Source: Paenibacillus sp. FSL K6-1096 (GTDB lineage Bacteria; Bacillota; Bacilli; Paenibacillales; Paenibacillaceae). Taken from it: a DNA stretch of 64,000 nt. Position 1 is the stretch's first letter, and each line of letters opens with the position of its first letter. The position numbers and the translations under genes were made by a program. The notes below the pieces were generated by a model, which had not been told where the DNA came from, made no database searches, and saw only the letters and a list, made by a program, of their open reading frames with translations. The stretch covers positions 2,604,001-2,668,000 of the forward strand of contig NZ_CP150274.1 of NCBI RefSeq assembly GCF_037977055.1, in the 5' to 3' direction. Of the stretch, positions 51,794-58,928 are shown piece by piece.

Positions 51794-51949
51794 CCTACCT
51801 CCTGACTAAAATCTATCATGGATTTGCTTGTTTCAACAGTCTACTAAAAAAAGATAGAGCTGTCCAGCAGCAGGATGGCACTATTCATGAATTGTCACAG
51901 AAATAACGATGAAAATTCTTGAAAACATGCATTTTTGTTGCAAAGGCTG

Positions 51950-52717
51950 TTAATTAGGCAATTTATGTCTGCCTGTCTGCAAGGAAGCCCCAGTGATACA
52001 GGCTATAATCAGCAGCAATGCACAGATTACCGGACCGGCTTCGGCTGCTCCGCCCGCGAGGACTGCCGCAGACAATCCGGGCAGCGCAGCAGGCAGCCAA
52101 CCGGTCTGGGCAGGCAGCAGGCTTTGAACCAGGCTCATTCCGGCTGCCAGCAGGAGCGCAAGAGCTGCCGCTGCCGGCCCCCGCAGCCAGGCGCTGAAGA
52201 AGAGCGTAAGCGAAACGGCGCAGAGCAGCCACAGCGCATAGAGCAAGGAAGCCGCCGCAACGGCGCTCCACGACAGATGTCCCATTAGCAGCGCCGTATA
52301 ATAAGCAGCTCCCGCTGTCCCCAGCCCCACGGCAAGGAGCAGTACGGTCAGATGTGCTGCCCACTTGGCGGCAACAATGGAGACAGGGGACAGCGGTTTG
52401 GCCATCAGCAGCTCGGCTGTCCCGCTATGGCGTTCACCGGCCAGGCTGTTCATGGCGGCGAGTGCGAGCACCAGCATTCCAATCGTCCCATATTGGCCCA
52501 GCGCCTGAGCCATCACTGTTGCTGCGCCCGGCAGCTCGTAGCTCTCCAGCAGCGCTGCCGGTGCATTGGACGAAGCCGCCAGAATATCAGGCATATAATA
52601 AGCGACCAGCGGCTGCATAATCCCCAGGATGATGAATACCACAGGCACCCAGATCAGCCTATAGCTGCGGACGGCCTCAAGCAATTCTCTCCGGTACAGC
52701 GTCCATAGCTTCCTCAT
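51950..52717 (-). CDS. yxlG: ABC-2 transporter permease (YxlG-like)
   Basis: A 255-residue six-helix ABC-2 permease (first helix VPVVFIILGIMQPLVAYY; second region LVLALAAMNSLAGERHSGTAELLMAKPLS). Its ATG overlaps the ATPase stop by 4 bp. It equals the last gene of the B. subtilis sigY operon. The exported compound is unknown. Confidence 0.88.
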   Translation of the reverse strand: MRKLWTLYRRELLEAVRSYRLIWVPVVFIILGIMQPLVAYYMPDILAASSNAPAALLESYELPGAATVMAQALGQYGTIGMLVLALAAMNSLAGERHSGTAELLMAKPLSPVSIVAAKWAAHLTVLLLAVGLGTAGAAYYTALLMGHLSWSAVAAASLLYALWLLCAVSLTLFFSAWLRGPAAAALALLLAAGMSLVQSLLPAQTGWLPAALPGLSAAVLAGGAAEAGPVICALLLIIACITGASLQTGRHKLPN

Positions 52718-53628
52718 GCCCCCACCACCTTCATGAACAGCTCCTCCAGCGTGGATGAGCCCGCTTCGAATTGCAGCAGGGGAATATCCAGCTCCGCCGC
52801 TTCCAGCAGAATGGTCCGGCGCGCAAGCTCAATATCGCTTACGTTCAGCAGCGCCTTCCCGTCCGACACTTCTGCCGCCTCAACAAAAGCTCTGTTCCCC
52901 AGCTCCTCCAGCCACCGGACAGCCCGGTCTTCCTTGACGGTGGCCAGCCTGATCACCGGAAGGCTGTATTCCGCACGGAGACGGGCTAGTGTTCCCTGCT
53001 CGGCGATGCGTCCCCGGTTCATCAATATGACCTCATCGCACATCTCCTCCGCATCATGCAGCACATGCGTGGAGAGAATCACGGTCGTCTCTTCGCGGAT
53101 CTCCCGCAGCAGCTCCATTACTTCGCGGCGTCCGATAGGGTCCAGCGCGGAGACCGGCTCGTCAAGCAGCAGCAAGCGCGGGCGGTGCACCAGAGCTTGA
53201 GCCAGCCCCAGGCGCTGCTTCATCCCGCCGGAATACCCGCCGATCCGGCGGCGGGCCGCAGCCGTAAGCCCCACCCGCTCCAGTACAGCGGCCGATGCCG
53301 CCGCCGCTTCCCGGGAACTCATGCCGCTCAGCTTGGCAGAGAACCTTAGATACTCCAGCCCGCTCATCCAGTTATAGAAGGCCGGGGCCTGCGGCAGATA
53401 ACCCAGATACCGGCGGTAGTCCTCTCCCGGGGTTCCCCCGCCGAAGCTGACCGTGCCCGATGTCTGTGGCAGCAGACCGGCAAGCATACGCAGTGTCGTC
53501 GTCTTCCCCGCTCCGTTCGGCCCCAGCAGAGCGACACAGCGGCCGGCTTCAACGCTGAAGCTGATTCCGTCCACGGAGGGCTGCCCGCCATAGGTCTTGC
53601 GCAGATCCGTAACCTCAAGCAGCGGCAT
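52714..53628 (-). CDS. yxlF: ABC transporter ATP-binding protein (YxlF-like)
   Basis: A 304-residue ATPase with Walker A GPNGAGKTT, signature YSGGMKQRLGLAQAL and Walker B LLLLDEPVSALD, followed by an H-loop STHVLH. A long frame runs upstream to 53805 but is spurious: AGGAGGG is 8 bp before the ATG at 53628, which also overlaps the yxlE stop as TGATG. It works with the YxlG-like permease. Confidence 0.92.
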   Translation of the reverse strand: MPLLEVTDLRKTYGGQPSVDGISFSVEAGRCVALLGPNGAGKTTTLRMLAGLLPQTSGTVSFGGGTPGEDYRRYLGYLPQAPAFYNWMSGLEYLRFSAKLSGMSSREAAAASAAVLERVGLTAAARRRIGGYSGGMKQRLGLAQALVHRPRLLLLDEPVSALDPIGRREVMELLREIREETTVILSTHVLHDAEEMCDEVILMNRGRIAEQGTLARLRAEYSLPVIRLATVKEDRAVRWLEELGNRAFVEAAEVSDGKALLNVSDIELARRTILLEAAELDIPLLQFEAGSSTLEELFMKVVGA

Positions 53629-53819
53629 CACAGATCCCTCCTGCCCAGCGTGAAGTAGGCGATGCTGCCGAGCAGGTTGCCAAAGACCAGGAACAGGACC
53701 CACATCCATCTCGGCCCCCGCACCTGCTCCGCCTTCGCCAGTGAGATCAGCCCGATCACCGCAAGCAAAAGCTGCAGAGCCAGCAGCGGGCCAATCAATC
53801 CCCAATTGATATCATTCAT
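53628..53819 (-). CDS. yxlE: PLDc_N-type membrane protein (YxlE-like)
   Basis: This is a 63-residue protein with two TM helices; the second pattern (RWMWVLFLVFGNLLGSIAYFTLGR) is the phospholipase-D nuclease N-terminal family. In B. subtilis YxlE is a negative regulator of SigY. Position between yxlD- and yxlF-like genes supports the assignment. Its stop overlaps the next start. Confidence 0.85.
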   Translation of the reverse strand: MNDINWGLIGPLLALQLLLAVIGLISLAKAEQVRGPRWMWVLFLVFGNLLGSIAYFTLGRRDL

Positions 53820-53881
53820 AACCGTATCCCTCCAGTTCTCTTAAGTGTGACTGAAAAAGATAGACGGAAAATAGTAGTTCC

Positions 53882-54142
53882 TCAGCGGTTATTGTCTGCC
53901 TTCCGCTTCCGGTTGTCCGGGAGAACTACAAACAGCAGATAGCACAGTGCCGGTGTCGGTACCACCGTAAGTCCCCAAATCCCCCAGAACCAGGCCTTCC
54001 ATCCCTGGCCTCTGTCCCGGGCATGGAGGAACAGCCAGGTTCCCTGCAGCATCACTGCAGCAGCCAGGACAATCCATAACCAGACAGGCAATTCCTGCAG
54101 CTCCTTCACGGCTGCGCCTCCTCCCGCCGGCGTCTGATCCAT
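53882..54142 (-). CDS. yxlD: Small membrane protein (YxlD-like)
   Basis: An 86-residue protein with two TM helices (VWLWIVLAAAVMLQGTWLFLHA and an FWGIWGLTVVPTPALCYLLFVVL segment). It overlaps the yxlC-like gene by 37 bp. The B. subtilis counterpart helps to keep SigY inactive. The identification rests mainly on gene order. Confidence 0.75.
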   Translation of the reverse strand: MDQTPAGGGAAVKELQELPVWLWIVLAAAVMLQGTWLFLHARDRGQGWKAWFWGIWGLTVVPTPALCYLLFVVLPDNRKRKADNNR

Positions 54143-54438
54143 GCTGCTCCCGGGATGCCAAGCGCTGCCAGCAGGAAAATCACCTGCAGGCTTAAGTACA
54201 CCACCGGTGCAGAGCTTAGAATGGAGATCACAGCAACAATCAGCACCAGGGCGATCAGGATGAATAACAGCAGCTCTTTACGGCGCCGCCTGCTCCGGCG
54301 GAGTGCTTCCGACGCTATAAGCTGCTCCAGCTCCGGCAGGGAAGGGGCAGTGACATCGTCATACTGTCTGTCCAGATTCTCCAGCTCTGCCGAGAGCTTA
54401 TTCAGAAGTTCTTCATCACTGTTAAATCTCATCATCAT
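54106..54438 (-). CDS. yxlC: YxlC-like putative anti-SigY protein
   Basis: This 110-residue protein has an N-terminal cytoplasmic part with LEQLIASEALRRSRRRRKELLL and two C-terminal TM helices. That is the layout of small membrane anti-sigma partners such as YxlC. It overlaps the end of the sigma gene by 17 bp, and three ATG codons in a row offer starts after GGAGCTGA. Binding to the sigma factor is inferred from the B. subtilis system. Confidence 0.8.
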   Translation of the reverse strand: MMMRFNSDEELLNKLSAELENLDRQYDDVTAPSLPELEQLIASEALRRSRRRRKELLLFILIALVLIVAVISILSSAPVVYLSLQVIFLLAALGIPGAAWIRRRREEAQP

Positions 54439-54964
54439 TCAGCTCCTTCCGCAGCTGGCCCAATCCGGCAGCTACACGTGATTTCGCGGTTCCAGCAGGA
54501 ATATCCAGCATCTCCCCGATCTCCTCGTACCCGTATCCGTAATAATGCTTCAGCAGAACCGCCATCCGGTGCGCTGAGGACAGGCGCGACATGGCATCAA
54601 GCACATCGCTCCACTCCATATTCCGGCTCTCGAACCCCCACCGTATCCGGCGGGTCCCCTGCTGCTCTGCCTGCTCCTGCTTCCACTTCATCTCACGCCG
54701 CCAGCGCCGCTTGCGGTCAATGTACAGACGGCTGGCGATCGTAATCAGCCATGAAGAGAATTTGGACGACCCATTATAGGTTCCGATCTTCTCCATACAG
54801 CGGAGCATCGTATCCTGGGCCAGCTCCTCCGCAAGCAGAGGGTCCATAGTGGCCTTCACCAGATACTTGTACAGGAAGGGATAGTGCTCCCGCAGCAGCA
54901 TAGCCAGCGCAGCAGCATCCCCCTGCTGTGCCCGGCTGATCTTCTCCAGCATCGCGTCGCCCAT
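54422..54964 (-). CDS. sigY: ECF RNA polymerase sigma factor SigY
   Basis: A 180-residue ECF sigma factor with region 2 (HYPFLYKYLVKATMDPLLAEELAQDTMLRCMEKI, then WLITIASRLYIDRKRR) and region 4 HTH (HYYGYGYEEIGEMLDIPAGTAKSRVAAG). The frame is open to 54991 with GTG, but the AGGGGAGGGG site inside it points to the ATG at 54964. It is followed by yxlCDEFG in the B. subtilis order, and an ECF-type promoter precedes it. SigY regulates its own operon in B. subtilis; its physiological role remains little known. Confidence 0.92.
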   Translation of the reverse strand: MGDAMLEKISRAQQGDAAALAMLLREHYPFLYKYLVKATMDPLLAEELAQDTMLRCMEKIGTYNGSSKFSSWLITIASRLYIDRKRRWRREMKWKQEQAEQQGTRRIRWGFESRNMEWSDVLDAMSRLSSAHRMAVLLKHYYGYGYEEIGEMLDIPAGTAKSRVAAGLGQLRKELNDDEI

Positions 54965-54997
54965 AGCCCCTCCCCTATCCTTTTCTTTCACATCTGT

Positions 54998-55025
54998 AAT
55001 ACGTCTATGTAACAGCTATCGTTCA
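54998..55025 (-). promoter_or_regulatory. ECF (SigY-type) promoter of the sigY operon
   Basis: Minus strand: TGAACG (55020-55025), 16 bp, CGTATT (54998-55003). TGAAC...CGT is the form used by SigY and related ECF sigma factors. The -35 contains the stop codon TGA of the upstream small gene. Confidence 0.75.
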
Positions 55026-55229
55026 TTCACCATCCGAATTATTCTGCAGCTCCCACAGTCTGCGGCGCCACGGCTGCATTCTCCCCCTGCCGCGGGGGAA
55101 GCTCCAGAACAGCGTCCTCTTAGTATCGTCTCTCTCTGCCGTATCATGCAGACTCCGGCCTCCGGCCGTTTCTATATGATCTGCTTCCAATTCTCCATCA
55201 TCTAGCTGGTGCTGTATCTGTTCTTTCAA
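55023..55229 (-). CDS. Small hypothetical protein upstream of sigY
   Basis: A 68-residue, highly charged protein, not recognised. It is acidic at first and ends basic and Trp-rich (RGRGRMQPWRRRLWELQNN). It has a TTG start 7 bp after GGGAGG, so translation is likely. Its stop codon lies in the -35 element of the sigY promoter, which ties the two loci together physically. No signal peptide or TM helix. Confidence 0.6.
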   Translation of the reverse strand: MKEQIQHQLDDGELEADHIETAGGRSLHDTAERDDTKRTLFWSFPRGRGRMQPWRRRLWELQNNSDGE

Positions 55230-55267
55230 GCTGCTTCCTCCCGGGAAAATAAAGTAATACTATAGAC

Positions 55268-55308
55268 AAAAAAAGAACGCAAACCGGGATTATTTCCACA
55301 GTCTGCGT
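55268..55308 (-). terminator. Terminator downstream of the hydrolase operon
   Basis: Minus strand: ACGCAGACTG pairs with CGGTTTGCGT (G-U pairs included), then TTCTTTTTTT. It lies about 110 bp after the MBL hydrolase stop. Confidence 0.75.
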
Positions 55309-55420
55309 GCTTCGCGAGGTAAATGTTACATTTAATTAACATCATTGTAGCAACTCTGTTTCTTTTTGTCCATCCTTAATTTCCCGGATCATGTCGCATC
55401 CGCCCAAAAGATGTCGTTAT

Positions 55421-56050
55421 TTATGCCGGGACATACGGATTGTGGAGCTTCTCATAACCAATGGATGTCCGCGGCCCGTGGCCGGGGAACACCCTTACTT
55501 CCTCATCCAGCCGGTAGAGCTTGCCGCGGATGGAGTCAATCAGATCACGCTCTCTGCCTCCGGGAAGATCCGTGCGGCCCACGCCCATTTTGAACAGGAC
55601 ATCGCCGGAGAATAAATCGCTGCCGCACAGGAAGCTGACGCTTCCCGGGGAATGCCCGGGCGTATGCAGCACGCGGAAGGTAAGTCCAAGCAGATTCAGG
55701 GTCTGGCCTTCAGCCAGATCATATTCTGCCGGATCAGTGCTGACCGGAGGCGTGGTCTCAGGCCACAGCAGCGAGCCGTTCAGCTTCGGACTGCCCAGCC
55801 ACCCGCTCTCCAGCGGATGGATGTATACCGGACTTTTCTTGGCTTTGCGCACCTCATCCAGTCCGGCGATATGGTCGAAGTGGGCGTGGGTCAGCAGAAT
55901 CGCCTCAATCTCAATCCCCTCCGCCGCACGGAGCAGTGCCGCAGGATTGGCCCCCGGATCAATAATCACACCGCGCTTTGGGTCTGCTCCGGTCAGCAGA
56001 TAAGCATTCGTCTGGAGTGCCCCCAGATTATAAGAACGGATATTCAGCAT
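55421..56050 (-). CDS. MBL-fold metallo-hydrolase (glyoxalase II-like)
   Basis: A 209-residue metallo-beta-lactamase-fold enzyme with the metal motif THAHFDHIAG, then HTPGHSPGSV and an FSGDVLFKMGVGRTDLPGG segment. It resembles YqgX-type hydroxyacylglutathione/bacillithiol-linked hydrolases. The start at ATG 56050 is next to the stop of the thioredoxin-like gene. The operon order DedA, thioredoxin-like, hydrolase suggests membrane or thiol-linked detoxification, but this is only inferred. Confidence 0.88.
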   Translation of the reverse strand: MLNIRSYNLGALQTNAYLLTGADPKRGVIIDPGANPAALLRAAEGIEIEAILLTHAHFDHIAGLDEVRKAKKSPVYIHPLESGWLGSPKLNGSLLWPETTPPVSTDPAEYDLAEGQTLNLLGLTFRVLHTPGHSPGSVSFLCGSDLFSGDVLFKMGVGRTDLPGGRERDLIDSIRGKLYRLDEEVRVFPGHGPRTSIGYEKLHNPYVPA

Positions 56051-56054
56051 CACA

Positions 56055-56621
56055 TCAGAACCCGGAGATCAGACTGCGCAGCTCTTTGGCGATAACCGCG
56101 TGTGATTCCGTCCCTTCTCCGTAGGCTTGGCCCATTGCTTTGCGCACCTCGGTGATTTTACTCTCATAGTCTGCGGCTTCGCGGTCGGGATTCTCACGCT
56201 TGAACTCTACCATCAGCGATTGCACATGCGCCGGACGCGGCCCCCACTGCCCCAGTACATAGCCCCCGGTATCGGCAAAAATAACAATTGGAACCGAACG
56301 TCCGCCCATCGTCAGGAAATGATCCATCAGATCCTGATTCTCTTCGAGAATCAATACTTCTGTCTTGATGCCCGCCGTCTCCAGAATGCGGAAGACCACC
56401 GGAACATTGCGGACCACATCCCCGCACCAGTCAGCGGCCAGAATCAGCACGCGCAGATCATCGCGGTGATTCAGGCTCTCGAAGTATTCACGGTCACTCT
56501 CATCTTCCCAGGCAAACTTCTCATACCACGATTCAAAAGCCTGCTGATTCTTCGTCATGGCTTCCACGAACTGGCGCGGAGTAAGGCCTTGGCCAAATTT
56601 GCTTGCTACATTCTGCTTCAT
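56055..56621 (-). CDS. Thioredoxin-like family protein
   Basis: A 188-residue thioredoxin-fold protein. The active-site position reads LAADWCGDVVRNVP, so only the first cysteine of the usual CxxC is kept (WCGD). A disulfide-forming role is therefore doubtful; a monothiol or bacillithiol-linked role is possible. The cis-Pro region SVPIVIFAD is present. It overlaps the DedA stop by 4 bp and abuts the MBL hydrolase start. Confidence 0.85.
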   Translation of the reverse strand: MKQNVASKFGQGLTPRQFVEAMTKNQQAFESWYEKFAWEDESDREYFESLNHRDDLRVLILAADWCGDVVRNVPVVFRILETAGIKTEVLILEENQDLMDHFLTMGGRSVPIVIFADTGGYVLGQWGPRPAHVQSLMVEFKRENPDREAADYESKITEVRKAMGQAYGEGTESHAVIAKELRSLISGF

Positions 56622-57232
56622 GCTGCACTACCTTTCTTCTTGGATTTGTACCACTTGAACAGGAAGTATAGAACAATTACCGCAATGGCGGCAAGAATAA
56701 TCTCATGCGTATACTTGGCTGCGACCTCGTCAATCGTCTCCCATCTGTCTCCCAGCGTATACCCCAGATAGACAAACAATACGCTCCACGGGATCACGGC
56801 AAGGGTAGTCAGCAGCGTAAATCTGCCCAGGTGCATCCGGGAGATGCCGGCCGGAACCGAGATCGCATGGCGGACAACCGGGATGAAGCGCGCGGTGAAG
56901 ATCACGCCGGTGCCGTACTTCTGGAACCATTCCTCGGAATGGTCAATATGCTTTTTGGAGATGAAGATGTACTTGCCGTACTTCTCCAGCACAGGCCTGC
57001 CGCCGTAACGGCCAATCCAATAGACGAAGATCTGGGCGACTACTCCCCCAACGGTACCGAACAGCACGGCGCCAAAAAAATTAATATCCCCCTGTGAGAC
57101 TAAATACCCGCCGTAAGCCAGCACAATCTCGCTTGGAATGACTTCAATCATCAGGCCGATCATAATGCCGAAGTACCCTAGAGACTGAATCCATTCAAAC
57201 AGCTGTGAAACGATATTGGATATAAAGTGCAA
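56618..57232 (-). CDS. DedA-family membrane protein
   Basis: A 204-residue polytopic protein of the DedA/VTT (SNARE-associated) family. The signature FTARFIPVVRHAISVPAGISRM is intact, with the essential Arg and Gly-Pro style turn. DedA proteins flip phospholipids or act on undecaprenyl-phosphate. It starts with TTG after GGGAGGAG and is first of a three-gene operon. Confidence 0.92.
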   Translation of the reverse strand: MHFISNIVSQLFEWIQSLGYFGIMIGLMIEVIPSEIVLAYGGYLVSQGDINFFGAVLFGTVGGVVAQIFVYWIGRYGGRPVLEKYGKYIFISKKHIDHSEEWFQKYGTGVIFTARFIPVVRHAISVPAGISRMHLGRFTLLTTLAVIPWSVLFVYLGYTLGDRWETIDEVAAKYTHEIILAAIAVIVLYFLFKWYKSKKKGSAA

Positions 57233-57417
57233 CTGCAGCTCTCCTCCCGTATTGCTTATTTAGCCCGGCACTTGGCTGTCAAAGGCAGCGCCAGGTCCGC
57301 TCTATGTATCCGGCTTCTCCTAGCCTATTCTAGCATATGCCGGCTTACGACTTCTAGTTATGGAAAAGGAACGTGCCGGGTTGCGCGGATTGCTGAGCAT
57401 TGAAGTGATTTTGGAGG

Positions 57418-57471
57418 TTGACACTGCCTGGAATGAAGATTTATTATATATTTAGATAATTATTTAAATAT
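57418..57471 (+). promoter_or_regulatory. sdpRI promoter with SdpR-type operator
   Basis: TTGACA (57418-57423), 18 bp, TATTAT (57442-57447). The palindrome ATATTTAGATAA / TTATTTAAATAT (57448-57471, one mismatched pair in 12) covers the start point and ends just before the ribosome site. Confidence 0.8.
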
Positions 57472-57489
57472 CGAAAGGAGGAGACGGAG

Positions 57490-57846
57490 TTGAATGAATC
57501 GTTCAAAGCACTCGCTGACCCGACCCGGAGACAGATTCTCAAGCTGCTGCGTGAAAAGGACCGGACGGCCGGGGAAATTGCCGATTTTTTCAATATGTCC
57601 AAACCCAGTATCTCTCACCATCTGAATGCGCTGAAGCATGCCGGACTGATCCAGGATGAGCGGAAAGGCCAATTTATTCTGTACTCCCTGGACTCTACGG
57701 TGCTTGAAGAGGTGCTTGGCTGGTTTCTGGAATTAACGGGTACATTCAAGGGCAGCGCGGACAAACCGAAAGCTGGCTTCGAAGACTCAAGTCCCAAGGG
57801 TAAAAGCAACCCGGGCACTATTCTAAACATGGAGGATGAATCATAA
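57490..57846 (+). CDS. sdpR: ArsR-family autorepressor SdpR
   Basis: A 118-residue ArsR-type repressor with the winged HTH RTAGEIADFFNMSKPSISHHLNALKHAGLIQDERKGQFILYSL and an acidic tail. It has no metal-binding cysteines. SdpR in B. subtilis represses sdpRI and is sequestered by SdpI when the SDP toxin is present. It begins with TTG 8 bp after AAAGGAGG. Its stop overlaps the sdpI start (TAATG). Confidence 0.9.
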   Translation: MNESFKALADPTRRQILKLLREKDRTAGEIADFFNMSKPSISHHLNALKHAGLIQDERKGQFILYSLDSTVLEEVLGWFLELTGTFKGSADKPKAGFEDSSPKGKSNPGTILNMEDES

Positions 57847-58499
57847 TGGCGAACTTCAAATGGAAATGGCAGGACACACTGATCGTTATGCTGGGACTAC
57901 TCTCCCTGGGCTATGCGCTGGTGAATTACGGAAAGCTGCCGGATCAGCTTCCGTCCCACATCGGCATCACCGGCAAGGTCGACCAATACTGGAGTAAGGG
58001 TTCGGTTGTTGGCTTGTTTTCTTTTCTGGGATTGATATTCCCGTTTGCCATGCAGTTTATCCGCAATTTCGATCCCAAGAGCGAGAACTACAATAAGTTC
58101 CAGGGTGCATACAAAATGGTCCGTCTTGCAGTTGCCGTAGTCTGCGATGGTGCGCTTGTACTGTCAGTCAACCACGGGCTGAACGAGCAATTCGCTGCCG
58201 GAAAATGGGCTACGGCAGGCCTCGGGCTGATGCTGGCTGTCATCGGAAACTTCATGCCGCAGATCAGGGATAACTATTTCATCGGCATCCGCACGCCCTG
58301 GACCCTGGCGAATCCTGTGGTCTGGCAAAGAACCCACCGTTTCTCAGGAAAAATATGGGTAGCAGGCGGAGTGCTGCTTGCACTTGCGGCCTTCATGCCC
58401 GGAGCCCTGTCGCCCGGCACGGTTATCGCCGCGCTGATCATTATCGCCTTGGTTCCGGTTGTGTACTCGTGGATGATCTCACGGGGGGCCAAGGCTTAA
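57846..58499 (+). CDS. sdpI: SdpI-type immunity/membrane protein
   Basis: A 217-residue membrane protein with an N-terminal DUF1648 segment (LPSHIGITGKVDQYWSKG) and a C-terminal SdpI region (IGIRTPWTLANPVVWQRTHRFSGKIWVAGG), with six TM helices. SdpI gives immunity to the SDP toxin and signals through SdpR. No sdpABC toxin gene is in the window, so this looks like an orphan immunity/sensor pair that may respond to toxins from other strains (inference). Confidence 0.92.
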   Translation: MANFKWKWQDTLIVMLGLLSLGYALVNYGKLPDQLPSHIGITGKVDQYWSKGSVVGLFSFLGLIFPFAMQFIRNFDPKSENYNKFQGAYKMVRLAVAVVCDGALVLSVNHGLNEQFAAGKWATAGLGLMLAVIGNFMPQIRDNYFIGIRTPWTLANPVVWQRTHRFSGKIWVAGGVLLALAAFMPGALSPGTVIAALIIIALVPVVYSWMISRGAKA

Positions 58500-58623
58500 G
58501 GATCAGTTGGAGGCTGGCGGGAGCGCGGGGGCTGGGGGACGTAGACGGGGATTGCTGAGGACATCATTCTCACAGCAGTCATTCGGATGCTGTAGGCGCT
58601 GGAACGATAGCAATTGCATTTTG

Positions 58624-58793
58624 TACAATGGAATGCTGTAAAAAAGGCTTGGACATAGATTCTAATGTATTCCGTACAATGGAATGTTGAACAAAGGCCA
58701 ATTTTCACCCCAAACACTACATTCTACTGTATAAAATACAATGGAATCTCATTTTACGGCCAATAATCCATTTTCTATTGCAGGAAATACAAT
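58624..58793. repeat. Palindrome array D (4 units)
   Basis: TACAATGGAAT occurs at 58624, 58675 and 58737, and TACAAT alone at 58788; steps 51, 62 and 51 bp. Units are imperfect palindromes, for example ATTCC-GTACAAT-GGAAT. It lies between the convergent sdpI and O-antigen-ligase genes. The rest of 58500-58928 holds nothing else that I recognise. Confidence 0.75.
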
Positions 58794-58928
58794 CACCTAT
58801 TTGAATGTAAGAGCAGAGATCGGTAACTGGTGCAGGATCAGCCCCATATCTAGCTCGATGTTCATGCTCAGCCTTTCACACCCCTGAGGTTTATGACTGA
58901 ATTGCTTAGCGTTGCTGGCAACAGCAGG

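Noticed and set aside
51840..51890. Terminator for the YxlG-like gene
   Set aside because: T run present, but the preceding stem has two internal mismatches and is too weak to call.
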